A stretch of DNA of 64,000 nt. Source: Stenotrophomonas cyclobalanopsidis. GTDB lineage: Bacteria; Pseudomonadota; Gammaproteobacteria; Xanthomonadales; Xanthomonadaceae. The position numbers and the translations under genes were made by a program. Positions within the stretch are counted from its first letter, which is position 1. Each line of letters starts with the position of its first letter. The stretch spans positions 23,304-87,303 of the forward strand of contig NZ_VYKI01000010.1 in NCBI RefSeq assembly GCF_008710035.1, in the 5' to 3' direction. Under the pieces are notes generated by a model. It saw only the letters and a list, made by a program, of their open reading frames with translations, ran no database searches and was not told where the DNA came from. Positions 42,862 through 51,929 of this stretch are shown in pieces.

Positions 42862-42884
42862 TCTGTACCGCCCCTCGGGGCACG

Positions 42885-42922
42885 AAAAGCCGGACACACC
42901 CGTCGATTGGGGTCCGGCTTTT
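42885..42922 (+). terminator. Terminator of ssrA
   Basis: An 11-bp perfect stem (AAAAGCCGGAC/GTCCGGCTTTT) with a 16-base loop is followed by TT, 23 bases after the mature tmRNA 3' end. Confidence 0.92.
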
Positions 42923-43016
42923 TTGTTGCCTGTCTTGCATCCCGTGCAATCGGCCGCAGCCTGGCCCACACTCGATCCCTGCCCGACCCCGGCCCCCGAT
43001 GCCAGAAGGACCTGCC

Positions 43017-43487
43017 ATGAAGCTCCAGATCACCGCCCTGCTCCTCACCCTGGCCACCAGCACCGCCCTCGCCGCTGCGCCGTCGAACCAGGGCACCGCT
43101 GCCCTGGAAACCCTGCTGGCCTGCAAGGCCGGCTCGGATTTCACCCAGGCCCAGGCCGAGAAAGCACTGCAGGCTGCCGGCCTGACGCACTTGCGGGGCG
43201 GCGTGTTCGAGGCCCAGGGCGGCAAGGTCGCCCTGTTCGGCGGCAGCGTGGACAGCGCCAGCGTCGACATCGCCCCGGGCGGGAGCAGGAGCCTGCATGT
43301 CTATCTGAAGAACGTGGCCGCCGAGCAGGTGGGCCGCCAGCTGTCGGTCACCACGGTCAACGAGGACGCGGAGACCGAAGCGCCGTCGTACATCCGCAAG
43401 GTGGACGCAAAGCACACCCTGCATGTCGGTGCCGCCGATGAGTACGAAGGGTACTCGGCGTCGGTGACCTGCCAGATCGCCGGCTGA
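43017..43487 (+). CDS. Secreted protein of unknown function, 156 aa
   Basis: A 156-residue protein with a clear signal peptide (about 1-20, LLLTLATSTALAAAPS). The mature part contains two cysteines (near residues 36 and 152) that could form a disulphide, and beta-strand-like segments. AGAAGGA precedes the ATG by six bases. No known domain is recognised. It stands alone after the ssrA terminator, convergent with the methyltransferase-like gene. Confidence 0.78.
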   Translation: MKLQITALLLTLATSTALAAAPSNQGTAALETLLACKAGSDFTQAQAEKALQAAGLTHLRGGVFEAQGGKVALFGGSVDSASVDIAPGGSRSLHVYLKNVAAEQVGRQLSVTTVNEDAETEAPSYIRKVDAKHTLHVGAADEYEGYSASVTCQIAG

Positions 43488-43503
43488 GCGCAGGCGCCCT
43501 GCC

Positions 43504-43965
43504 CTACAGCCAGCGCCGCACGTCGCGCCTGAAGGCGGCATAGTCGAAGCCGAACCTGGCAGACAGCACCCGCTCCTCCGGCAGGATCTGAAAGCGGGTG
43601 ATCCAGCCGACGAACAGCGGCACCACCAGCAGGGCCGCAGCACTGCCCAGCCACAGCATTCCGCCCAGCAGCACCAGCGCCTGCCCCAGGTACATCGGGT
43701 TGCGCGTGTGTCGGTAGATGCCGCCGGTCACCAGCGCCGTGGCGGCGGCCGGGCGCAGCGGATTGACCGTGGTCCTGGCGCGGCGGAAGGCCAGCTTGGG
43801 CAACAGGTTCAGGGCCAGGCCCAGCAGCATCACCAGCAGCGCCATCCAGCCCGGCACCGGCAGCGAGGGCCACGGCCAAGCGCGGGCCAGCGCATAGCCC
43901 AACGCCGCGCACAGCAGCATGACCAGCGGCGGCGGAATCCGCGTTTCCAGCAGGTGCATCGTCAT
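43504..43965 (-). CDS. Isoprenylcysteine methyltransferase-like membrane protein
   Basis: A 153-residue protein of the ICMT/phospholipid methyltransferase-like family with about four membrane helices. The family core is GIYRHTRNPMYLGQALVLLG (near residue 82), followed by EERVLSARFGFDYAAFRR near the C terminus, which binds S-adenosylmethionine in relatives. Natural bacterial substrates are mostly unknown. A second ATG two codons in is equally possible. Confidence 0.82.
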   Translation of the reverse strand: MTMHLLETRIPPPLVMLLCAALGYALARAWPWPSLPVPGWMALLVMLLGLALNLLPKLAFRRARTTVNPLRPAAATALVTGGIYRHTRNPMYLGQALVLLGGMLWLGSAAALLVVPLFVGWITRFQILPEERVLSARFGFDYAAFRRDVRRWL

Positions 43966-44080
43966 TCCCTGGAATGCCCTGCCGGCGATGGTGCCACAGT
44001 CCGTCCAGCGCGCGTTTAGCCACGTGCTTCCGCGTTGACACCCCGGCCGCTAGAGTGGCGCCACCGCGCTGGAGGATCGC

Positions 44081-46090
44081 ATGGCAACCACGGGCTTCGG
44101 CGTCATCCGCCACACGACCCTCATCATCACCGCGCTGCTCCTGCTGAGCGGCTGCGCCACGCTGCGCCAGTTCGGCCCCTCGGTGCAGGTGGCCTCGGTC
44201 ACCCCGGGCCAGTACATCGCGCTCAAGCGCGGCGACATCCTCACCAGCGGCAGGCTGAGTGCGGCCACGATGGAAACGCTACGGGTGGCCGGCCTGGACG
44301 AGACCACCTGTGCCAAGCCCGGTCTGCCCTGCATCGAGGCGATGGAAGCGAGCATCGTGGTGCGCGAGGAAGACAAGCGGTCGACGCTGGCCGAGCTGTG
44401 GCTGCAGCAGGCCATGGCCATGCCCGCCCCCAAGCAGAAGCGAGGTACGACAACCGCCATGCGGGTGGCCGACCCCAGCTTCCAGCCCCGGATGGATGCA
44501 TGGATGCAGGTCGCTCGGCAGGCCTACGCGTACCTGTTCTTCACCGAGCGCACGGCCAACCAGCGCGGCTTTGAAGACCGCCAGACCCAGGTTCGCGACT
44601 ACTACAATCTGGCAGCCCAGGAAGCTGCGGTGATGTTGTTCGACGCGTATTCCAGCCAGCACGTCCGCAACGTAGACGGCCGGCTGACGCTGGGCCGCTG
44701 GACCTTCGTCCTTGCACCGCCCGACAAGGATGTGGTGCAGGACACCCGTGAGCCCGTCGAACTGGTGCCGGCGGCATCGCTGTCTTTCACCGGCACCCTG
44801 CGCCGGGTCCAGCGGCGCGATGGCTTCGGCGCCGAGCTGGTGGCAGTAATGGCCGACCCTGCCAACGAGTCGTCATCAGCGGCTGCGCCCGCACAGAGCA
44901 CAGACAGGAAGGAGGCGGCTTCCTCCCCAAGCTGGAGCGGAATGCCGTCGCCCTCGATCACCGTTTTATTGCGCTTCTCCGGTGCCAACCTCTGGGAGGT
45001 GCTGCACGACGAGGCACCGTCGGTGGAGATCCACGATCCTTATCAGATTGCTGCAGTGGAACTGCATGGGCAGAAGGTGCCGCTGGCCGCCAACTTCACC
45101 GCAGGCTACGCACTGTGGCTGGCACGTTCCAATTTCAGCCGGCAGTCGCTGCGCAGCCTGTTCGGCAGCAAGGGCGGCATTGATCGCCCGCACTTGTTCA
45201 TGCTGCAGCCTTACGACCCTAATCGGCGCGTGCTGCTCATGATCCACGGCCTGGCCAGCAGCCCGGAAGCATGGGTCAATGTTGCCAATGAGCTGATGCG
45301 CGACGACGACATCCGCCGCAACTTCCAGGTCTGGCAGTTCTACTACCCGACCAACATGCCGATTGCGTTGAGCCACGATGCGATCCGGCACACGCTGGAC
45401 GACGTGATGCAGCACTACGACCCCACTGGCAAAGCGCGCGCATCACATGACATGGTCGTTGTCGCCCACAGCATGGGCGGGGTGATTTCAAGACTGCTGG
45501 TGTCCTCCTCCGGTGACCATCTGGTGGACACGCTGCTGGCGACGGCGAAGATGAGCCCTGCACAGCGCGAACTGCTGCGCACGCGAGGCGCGCCCGTACT
45601 GACGTTCCAGCCGGAGCCGGAAATCTCGCGGGTGGTGTTCATCGCCACGCCGCACCGCGGTACCGACGTGGCAGGCACCCGGCTTGGGCGCTGGATCGGC
45701 CGCCTGGTACGGCTGCCGCTGACCGTGCTGGAGGATGTCGCCGGCGCCGACGACGCTGGCAGTTTCAGCGAGAAGGACGCCAGACAAGGCTACCAGATGA
45801 ACAGCATCCAGAATCTGGACAAGGACGATCCCTTCGTGAAGGCGGTGGCCGACCTGCCGATGTCACCGCGCGTGCGCTACCACTCGATCATCGCCCGCGC
45901 CAGCGCAGACGGCCCGCTGGAAAAGACCAACGACGGGCTGGTGCCGTACTGGAGCTCGCACCTGCCCAACGCGGTGTCGGAAAAGGTGATCGTGTCCGGG
46001 CACAGCGTGCAGGAAGCCACGCCGGCGATTGTCGAACTGCGGCGCATCCTGCATGAGGACATGCAGGCGCATGATGGCGGGCAGAAGTAA
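44081..46090 (+). CDS. Lipoprotein with alpha/beta hydrolase domain
   Basis: A 669-residue probable lipoprotein: hydrophobic signal sequence and lipobox LLSGC with Cys25. The N-terminal 320 residues have no recognised family. The C-terminal 290 residues are an alpha/beta hydrolase: oxyanion region LLMIHGLASSPEAWVNVANE, nucleophile elbow VVVAHSMGGVISRLL (catalytic Ser), ATPHRGTDVAG, acidic residue in TNDGLVPYWSS and catalytic His in VSGHSVQEA. Lipase or esterase activity at the cell envelope is likely; substrate is unknown. The ATG lies after GGAGGATCGC, a good site. Confidence 0.82.
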   Translation: MATTGFGVIRHTTLIITALLLLSGCATLRQFGPSVQVASVTPGQYIALKRGDILTSGRLSAATMETLRVAGLDETTCAKPGLPCIEAMEASIVVREEDKRSTLAELWLQQAMAMPAPKQKRGTTTAMRVADPSFQPRMDAWMQVARQAYAYLFFTERTANQRGFEDRQTQVRDYYNLAAQEAAVMLFDAYSSQHVRNVDGRLTLGRWTFVLAPPDKDVVQDTREPVELVPAASLSFTGTLRRVQRRDGFGAELVAVMADPANESSSAAAPAQSTDRKEAASSPSWSGMPSPSITVLLRFSGANLWEVLHDEAPSVEIHDPYQIAAVELHGQKVPLAANFTAGYALWLARSNFSRQSLRSLFGSKGGIDRPHLFMLQPYDPNRRVLLMIHGLASSPEAWVNVANELMRDDDIRRNFQVWQFYYPTNMPIALSHDAIRHTLDDVMQHYDPTGKARASHDMVVVAHSMGGVISRLLVSSSGDHLVDTLLATAKMSPAQRELLRTRGAPVLTFQPEPEISRVVFIATPHRGTDVAGTRLGRWIGRLVRLPLTVLEDVAGADDAGSFSEKDARQGYQMNSIQNLDKDDPFVKAVADLPMSPRVRYHSIIARASADGPLEKTNDGLVPYWSSHLPNAVSEKVIVSGHSVQEATPAIVELRRILHEDMQAHDGGQK

Positions 46091-46110
46091 TTCTGCCCGC
46101 GCGGCCCGCC

Positions 46111-48219
46111 TCAGAAATCCAGGCTGTAACCCAGCGTCACCGTCCGCCCACGCCCGGCGAAGTACCGCGCCGGTTCGATCAGCGCGCTCTGCGAGTAGTA
46201 GGTGATGTACTGGCGGTCGAACAGGTTGGCGATGCCCAGGTTCACCTTGCCCTTGGCAAGCCTGTAGTCCGCGCCCAGATCGAACAGCGCATAGCCGCTG
46301 AATTCCTTGGCGGCCTCATCGAAGTTGCGGCTGAAGGCGTACTGCCCCTGCACGAAGGTGGACAGCTCCGGCGTCCACTGCGCCGACCAGGTAGCGATGA
46401 CGCGGTTCGGCGCGATGTTCAGGCCGTCCAGGCGTGCGTCGAGCCGGCCATCGGCATTGCTGTCGTAGCGCCCGCGGGTCCAGGCATAGGACAGGCCCAG
46501 GCGGTGCGCATCACTCAGGCGATAGCGCACGCTCGCATCCAGGCCTTCGATGGCGGTCTTTTCGCGGGCGAGCTGGAACGCGCCGTCGACCGCGATCACC
46601 CGCGTGCCGTACTCGGAGCGCGACTGGAACGCACTGGCCTCGGCTTCCCACGACGGCGAGCGGTAGCGCACGCCGATCTCGCTGTTGCGGGTCAGCAGCG
46701 GCTGCAAAGAGCGCAGCGATTCCACGTTAGTGCCCGGCGTGTTGATCGAGCGCAGCACGCGGCCGACGTCGGGCATGCCAAACCCCTCAGAATAGCTGGC
46801 AAAGGTGTTGAAGCGCTCGGTCGGCGCGTACACCAGGCCGATGTTGCGCAGGTTCTGCTGGAACTTCAGCGTGCCGCCCTGCACTGCCACGCGGTTGTAG
46901 CGGTACAGCGTGGTGTAGCTGTCGATGCGCAGGTCGGCCTCTTCGCGGCGCCAGCCACCCTGCACGGTCAGCTGCGGCAGCAGCGTGTAGTCAGCCTGCA
47001 CGAAGCCGGCCACGCTGCTGTAGCGCGAATCGGGCACGTAGGTGCGGCCGGTGCCGTAAAGATCCTGCTTGCCACTGTCGCGCAGCGTGTCCACGCCCGC
47101 AGTGATCTTCAGGTCGCCGCCGAGCAGATCATCGCGGCCCAGGCTGGTCTTGGACCCCCACTTGGAAGCGGTCGAGCGCGACTGGTCATACAGCGTCCCG
47201 ACCGGTGCGATCAGCGGATCCTGAAAGGTGGACGAATTGTCGGCGCCGAACAGGCCTTCGAATTCCTGGTTGAACACCATCGCCTTCAGTTCCATGCCCG
47301 CCAGGTCGTGGTGGGTGTAGCTGAGGCCGGTGGTCCAGGCATCGTTCCAGGCCGGCGTACCCGGCGGCGTGCCGCGCACCGACGTCGTGGCGATGCCCAG
47401 GCCGCGGTTGCCTGCCACCGGCACGTACTCGGCTTTGGACTTGATGCGGTAGCGGTTGCTGCTGAACTGCAGCTCCTGGTTGTCGTCGATCCAGTAGCCC
47501 AGCTTCGCGTGCAGGTCGTAGGCGCGGGTCGACATCAGATCGCCCTGGGTGACGTCCACGCCGATCGGCGTGCCCTCGCCGTCCACCCACAGACCCTGGT
47601 CCTCATAACCGGCACCCAGCAGGTAATCCCACTTGCCCTTGCTGCCGCTGATGCGGTAATCGGCGCGATAGCCGGCGGTTTCGCCGCGCACCTCGGACGT
47701 CGGCAGCGTGGTCTGCACGCCCACGTGCTGGTTAACCGCACCCGGTTCCGGGCGCCGGGTGATGAGGTTGATGGTACCGCCGGTGGCGCCCAGGCCGTTC
47801 ATGGCGTTGGCGCCCTGGATGACCTCGATGCGCTCGACCAGTGCGTAATCGATGGTGTGGGCTTCGCGGCCGGTCGGGCGCAGTGGGTTCGACTGCGGAA
47901 TGCCATCGACCAGGATCAGCGGCGTGCGACCGCGCAGGGTCTCGCCGCTGCCGTTCATCTTGCCGCGGCTCGGCGTGTAGGACGGCAGCAGGCTGGACAG
48001 CACATCGGACGAATTGCTGCTGAGCCGCAGCTGCTGCTCGATCTGTTCCTTGCCGATGATCACCACCGTCTGCGGCGCGGTAGCGGCGTCCTGGCCGGTA
48101 CGCGAGGCGGTCACGATGACCTTGTCGAGCGTCTGCGCTTCGGGCGGGGCCTGCTCGGCGTGGGCGTGGGCACAGACCAGCAACGAAATGGCGACCGTCA
48201 GCCGCGAACATCTCAGCAC
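46111..48219 (-). CDS. TonB-dependent outer membrane receptor
   Basis: A 702-residue outer membrane receptor that would import a siderophore or other ligand using TonB energy. The signal peptide (about 1-21) is followed by a TonB-box-like segment (TLDKVIVTASRT). The plug domain contains LRGRTPLILVDGIPQSNPL and RIEVIQGANAMNGLGATGG. The 22-strand barrel ends with the terminal aromatic FVTLGYSLDF-type strand (TVTLGYSLDF). The start is GTG at 48219, five bases after AAGAGGAG. No siderophore genes adjoin it; ligand is unknown. Confidence 0.92.
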   Translation of the reverse strand: MLRCSRLTVAISLLVCAHAHAEQAPPEAQTLDKVIVTASRTGQDAATAPQTVVIIGKEQIEQQLRLSSNSSDVLSSLLPSYTPSRGKMNGSGETLRGRTPLILVDGIPQSNPLRPTGREAHTIDYALVERIEVIQGANAMNGLGATGGTINLITRRPEPGAVNQHVGVQTTLPTSEVRGETAGYRADYRISGSKGKWDYLLGAGYEDQGLWVDGEGTPIGVDVTQGDLMSTRAYDLHAKLGYWIDDNQELQFSSNRYRIKSKAEYVPVAGNRGLGIATTSVRGTPPGTPAWNDAWTTGLSYTHHDLAGMELKAMVFNQEFEGLFGADNSSTFQDPLIAPVGTLYDQSRSTASKWGSKTSLGRDDLLGGDLKITAGVDTLRDSGKQDLYGTGRTYVPDSRYSSVAGFVQADYTLLPQLTVQGGWRREEADLRIDSYTTLYRYNRVAVQGGTLKFQQNLRNIGLVYAPTERFNTFASYSEGFGMPDVGRVLRSINTPGTNVESLRSLQPLLTRNSEIGVRYRSPSWEAEASAFQSRSEYGTRVIAVDGAFQLAREKTAIEGLDASVRYRLSDAHRLGLSYAWTRGRYDSNADGRLDARLDGLNIAPNRVIATWSAQWTPELSTFVQGQYAFSRNFDEAAKEFSGYALFDLGADYRLAKGKVNLGIANLFDRQYITYYSQSALIEPARYFAGRGRTVTLGYSLDF

Positions 48220-48424
48220 GTGAACTCCTCTTGGGGGGAGGGCGTGGCGATATGGCTGGCCCGGAACAGGGGCGTATCTTTCCCGACGCGCCGAAATGCG
48301 TCAAATCCATGCGCCGGGCCAAAGGGGCCGCGGCGTTCGCCAGCCGCCCATCCCGGCACACCGCCTGCTCCCGTTCCATGGCATGCTCCGTGAAACCGTT
48401 TTCATGGAATGGAGGGATTCCACG

Positions 48425-49282
48425 ATGTTGTCGCGTCTTCGCCGGCCCGCATTGTGCGCGCTTTTGGCTCTTGCTCTGCCCGCCGCTGCCTGGGCAGCCC
48501 AATCGCCCGCTCCGCTGAAGGTGATGTCCTTCAACGTGCGCACCCCCGCCGATACCGAGCCCGGCAAGCGCTGGGACGATCGTCGCGATGTGATGGTCAA
48601 GGTCATCCTCGATGCGCACCCGGCCGTGGTCGGCACCCAGGAACTGGTGCAGGAACAGGCCACCTACCTGGCCGCCCACCTGCCCGGCTACCGCTGGTTC
48701 GGGGAAGGCCGCCGCGGTGGCGACGGCGATGAGCACATGGGCGTGTTCTACGACACCAAGGTGCTGGCCATCGAGGAGTCGGGCAACTTCTGGCTGTCCG
48801 ATACGCCGGACGTGCCGGGCAGCATCACCTGGGGCAACCTGTACCCGCGCATGGTCACCTGGGCGCTGTTCCGCCGCCTGGACGATGGCCGCCGCTTCTA
48901 CTTCATGGACACCCACCTGCCCTATCGCGACGAGGACGAGCCGCGCCGGATCAAGGGTGCCGAGCTGATCGCCAAGCGCCTGGCAACGCTCCCGGCCGAC
49001 CTGCCGGTGGTGATGACCGGTGATTTCAACACCGAGCCGGGCAGCGAGACCTACAAGGCGTTCACCCGCGTGCTGCAGGACACCCGCACCCAGGTGAAGG
49101 CGCCGAAGGGCCCGCGCGAGACCTTCCACGATTTCACCGGCAAGGCCACCGTGCAGCTGGACTGGGTACTGGTGCGTGGCTTCCATGCACGCAGCTTCAC
49201 CACCGACGACCGTCGCATCGGCGGCGTGCTGCCGTCGGACCACTTCCCGCTGGTAGTTGAACTGGACTGGCCGAAGCCCTGA
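48425..49282 (+). CDS. Secreted endonuclease/exonuclease/phosphatase family hydrolase
   Basis: A 285-residue protein of the EEP superfamily with a signal peptide (about 1-25, ALLALALPAAAWAAQ). Metal and catalytic residues are visible: Asn in MSFNVRTP, Glu in GTQELVQEQ, the Asp/Asn pair in MTGDFNTEPGS, and the terminal SDHFPLVVEL His. DNA, phospholipid or sugar-phosphate substrates are all possible. ATG at 48425 is preferred for the GGAGG nine bases upstream. It is divergent from the TonB receptor gene. Confidence 0.88.
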   Translation: MLSRLRRPALCALLALALPAAAWAAQSPAPLKVMSFNVRTPADTEPGKRWDDRRDVMVKVILDAHPAVVGTQELVQEQATYLAAHLPGYRWFGEGRRGGDGDEHMGVFYDTKVLAIEESGNFWLSDTPDVPGSITWGNLYPRMVTWALFRRLDDGRRFYFMDTHLPYRDEDEPRRIKGAELIAKRLATLPADLPVVMTGDFNTEPGSETYKAFTRVLQDTRTQVKAPKGPRETFHDFTGKATVQLDWVLVRGFHARSFTTDDRRIGGVLPSDHFPLVVELDWPKP

Positions 49283-49298
49283 GCACGTGGGGCCATCG

Positions 49299-49562
49299 CT
49301 ACGGCGGTGGCCGCCTTCCCAGCAGGCGATACAGCGCCTGATGCTGGTCGCGCGCCTGACAGATGCGCGCGGCGATGGCCAGGAACAGGCCGATGCCGAC
49401 CAGGCCTGGCGCCAGCAGCGAATCGGGCAGGCGCAGGAAGCCGATGGCCACTGCCAGCGCGGCCAGCACCAGCAGCGCCACCACCACTACGGACAGGCCT
49501 GCGCCAGGCAGGCCGGGATCACCGAACAGCACCCGCTGCGTCGATTGCTTGTCGCCACTCAT
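49299..49562 (-). CDS. Small membrane protein of unknown function, 87 aa
   Basis: An 87-residue protein with two hydrophobic segments (about 24-42 and 48-66) and a basic C terminus (ALYRLLGRRPPP), so both ends are probably cytoplasmic. A GGGAG lies upstream of the ATG. No family is recognised. It is convergent with the EEP gene and 151 bases from the smeX stop. Confidence 0.65.
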   Translation of the reverse strand: MSGDKQSTQRVLFGDPGLPGAGLSVVVVALLVLAALAVAIGFLRLPDSLLAPGLVGIGLFLAIAARICQARDQHQALYRLLGRRPPP

Positions 49563-49661
49563 TGCCGCCGCTCCCTGGAACCTGCCCCATTAGTTACTAC
49601 GGCGGGCCAGCGTTCCGGCAGAGTCAGAAGCGTCACTGCGGCAGCCGGGCCAGAAACAACA

Positions 49662-49691
49662 AAGGGACGGATGCCTGCGCATCCGCCCCTT
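49662..49691 (-). terminator. Terminator of the sme operon
   Basis: A 13-base stem (AAGGGACGGATGC with GCATCCGCCCCTT, one mismatch) and 4-base loop lies 22 bases after the smeX stop. On the minus strand it is followed by TTGTTGTTT. Confidence 0.8.
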
Positions 49692-49713
49692 CGTGGGTAC
49701 TGCAACCCCGCGG

Positions 49714-51135
49714 TTACTGCACCTGCGCCACGCTCGGCGCCTGCGGCGACTGCCCCCAGCCGCCCAGTGCCTTGTAGACACCGACCACACTGACGTTGAC
49801 CTCCGCCTCGGCTGCGGCCAATGCATCGTCGGCGGCCAGCTGCGTGCGCTGCGCATCCAGCAGGGTCAGGAAGTCCTCCGAACCCTCGCGGAAGCGGATC
49901 TGCGCCAGCGATTCGGCACGCCGCGCCGCCTGCGCCTGCTCGACCACGATGGCCAGCCGCGCCTGCTGCTTGGAGTAGCGGGTCAGCGCGTTCTCGGTGT
50001 CTTCCAGCGCCAGCAGCACGGCCTGTTCGTACTGCGCGGCCACGCCTTCGGCCTCGGCCTTGCTGGCACGCAGGCGCGCACGCACGGTGCCGAAATCGAA
50101 CGCCGCCCAGCTCAGCGAGGGAGTCAGCGACCAGGCCTTGTTGTTACCGTTGACCAGGCCGCTGGCATCGCCGCCGAGGAAGCCGACGAAACCGGACAGC
50201 GACAGCCGCGGGAACAGATCGGCCGTGGCCACGCCGATACGCGCGGTGGCGGCAGCAAGACGACGCTCGGCCACGCGCACATCGGCACGCTGGCGCAGCA
50301 GTTCGCGGGTGTCACCCAGAGGCAGCGCCTTGGCAAACGCCGGCACGTCCTGCGGTGCCAGCATCGCGGTCAACACGTCCGGGCGTTGGCCCAGCAGCAC
50401 CGCCAGGCGGTTGCGCGACTGTGCCTCGGACACTTCCAGCAGCGGGATGTCGGCCTCGATCGCCTTCAGGCGGGCGCGGCTGCTCTGCACATCCAGTTCG
50501 CTGCCGGCGCCCAGTTCCCAGCGCGCTTCGGTCAGCTTCTGCGTATCGCGCAGGTTCTCCAGCGTGTGCTGGGCCACCGCGATGCGCTTCTGCGTGCCGC
50601 GCAGCTCGAAGTAGTTGCGCGCCACTTCGGCGGCGACCAGCACCTGGGCATCGGCCAGGTTGGCCTGCTCGGCACCGAGATCGGCGCGTGCGGCTTCTGC
50701 AGCGCGGCGCTTGCGGCCGAACAGATCCAGCTCCCAGCCGGCGTCGAAGCCGAGCTGGTAGCTTTCACTGAACACCCGCTGCCCACCCAGCTGCGGATCA
50801 GGTTGCTTGCGGCGATCGTAGCTGCCGCCAGCGGTGACATGCGGGGCCTGGTCGAAGCGGCTTTCGACGAACACCGCACGGGCCTGGCTGACGCGGGCCA
50901 CAGCCACGCGCAGGTCCAGGTTCTCCGACAGTGCGCCGTGCACCAGTTCTTCCAGCACCGGATCATCGAACTGCGCCCACCAGCTGGCCACCGGCGAGGC
51001 GGTGCTGAACACCGCCTGCTGTGCGCCCTGCAGGACCACCGGCTCCTGCGCCGGGGCCGTGTAGTTGGGGCCGACGCTGACACACCCTGCCAGCACCAGG
51101 CTGGAGATGGCCATCGCCAACGTGCGGATCACCAT
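49714..51135 (-). CDS. smeX: Outer membrane efflux lipoprotein SmeX
   Basis: A 473-residue TolC/OprM-type outer membrane factor. The lipobox VLAGC places the lipid-modified Cys at 18. Two homologous halves of coiled-coil helices are visible (for example VAEVARNYFELRGTQKRIAV and YEQAVLLALEDTENALTRYS). It forms the exit duct for the SmeVW pump. Its start overlaps the smeU2 stop by seven bases, so the two are translationally coupled. The order dehydrogenase, RND, MFP and OMF matches smeU1VWU2X of S. maltophilia. Confidence 0.9.
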   Translation of the reverse strand: MVIRTLAMAISSLVLAGCVSVGPNYTAPAQEPVVLQGAQQAVFSTASPVASWWAQFDDPVLEELVHGALSENLDLRVAVARVSQARAVFVESRFDQAPHVTAGGSYDRRKQPDPQLGGQRVFSESYQLGFDAGWELDLFGRKRRAAEAARADLGAEQANLADAQVLVAAEVARNYFELRGTQKRIAVAQHTLENLRDTQKLTEARWELGAGSELDVQSSRARLKAIEADIPLLEVSEAQSRNRLAVLLGQRPDVLTAMLAPQDVPAFAKALPLGDTRELLRQRADVRVAERRLAAATARIGVATADLFPRLSLSGFVGFLGGDASGLVNGNNKAWSLTPSLSWAAFDFGTVRARLRASKAEAEGVAAQYEQAVLLALEDTENALTRYSKQQARLAIVVEQAQAARRAESLAQIRFREGSEDFLTLLDAQRTQLAADDALAAAEAEVNVSVVGVYKALGGWGQSPQAPSVAQVQ

Positions 51136-51866
51136 GGCAGTACCTCGCCCAGGTAGGTGAAGCTGCCGCTGGCACCGGCTTCGCCGATCAGCGCCATTTC
51201 CACGCTGGAACGCGCGCCTTCGCTGATCTCGATCTCGCCGTTGCCACCGTTCATGTCGGTCTTCACGTAGCCCGGATGCACGGTGTTGACCTTGATCGGC
51301 GTGTTGCGCAGCTCGTACGCCAGCGCCAGGGTCCAGCTGTTTACGGCCGCCTTGGACGCGTTGTACGCCGGGACCTTGAAATCGTAGATGCCCGAGTTCG
51401 GGTCGGCGTGCAGGGTCTGCGAGCCGAGCATGCTGGACACGTTGACGATGCGGCCGGACTTGGCCTGCTTGACCAGCGGCAGGAACGCCTGGGTGACCGC
51501 GACCAGCGCGTAGACGTTGGTGTCGAAGGTGCGGTGCCAGGTGTCCAGCGACTGCTCGGACGGCGCCTGCGCCGGGTTCTCGATCATGATGCCGGCGTTG
51601 TTGACCAGTATGTCCAGGCGGCCGTGGCGCTGGCGCACCTGCTCGACGGCCTCGGCGATGCTGGCGGCATCGGTCACGTCCAGCTGGATGGCTTCCACCG
51701 GCAGGCCTTCGCCCTGCAGCAGCAGTGCCTGCTCCACCGCGGTCTCGCGCTTGCGACCGGCCAGCAGCGTGTGCACGCCAGCCTGGGCCAGCTGGCGCAC
51801 GGTTTCCAGGCCGATGCCACGGGTGGCGCCGGTGACCAGCGCGATCTTGTTCTGATGGGTGTTCAT
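51129..51866 (-). CDS. smeU2: Short-chain dehydrogenase SmeU2
   Basis: A 245-residue classical SDR. The cofactor motif TGATRGIG is at residues 12-19, NNAGIM near 89, and the catalytic Ser (NVSSMLGS) and Tyr-x3-Lys (YNASK) follow. C-terminal segments VNTVHPGYVKTDMNG are typical. It lies inside the efflux operon between smeW and smeX, an arrangement characteristic of this locus. Its substrate is unknown; a role in redox homeostasis or in modifying pump substrates is a proposal only. Confidence 0.9.
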   Translation of the reverse strand: MNTHQNKIALVTGATRGIGLETVRQLAQAGVHTLLAGRKRETAVEQALLLQGEGLPVEAIQLDVTDAASIAEAVEQVRQRHGRLDILVNNAGIMIENPAQAPSEQSLDTWHRTFDTNVYALVAVTQAFLPLVKQAKSGRIVNVSSMLGSQTLHADPNSGIYDFKVPAYNASKAAVNSWTLALAYELRNTPIKVNTVHPGYVKTDMNGGNGEIEISEGARSSVEMALIGEAGASGSFTYLGEVLPW

Positions 51867-51929
51867 GGATTCATGCCTTGGTTTGGGGGAAGCGGCCGCC
51901 GCTCGGGGCGGCGACCGCGGGAGTGCATG

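Noticed and set aside
42808..43270. Short open frames across the tmRNA 3' end
   Set aside because: The DNA is explained by the tmRNA tRNA-like domain, its terminator and the start of the secreted protein gene.
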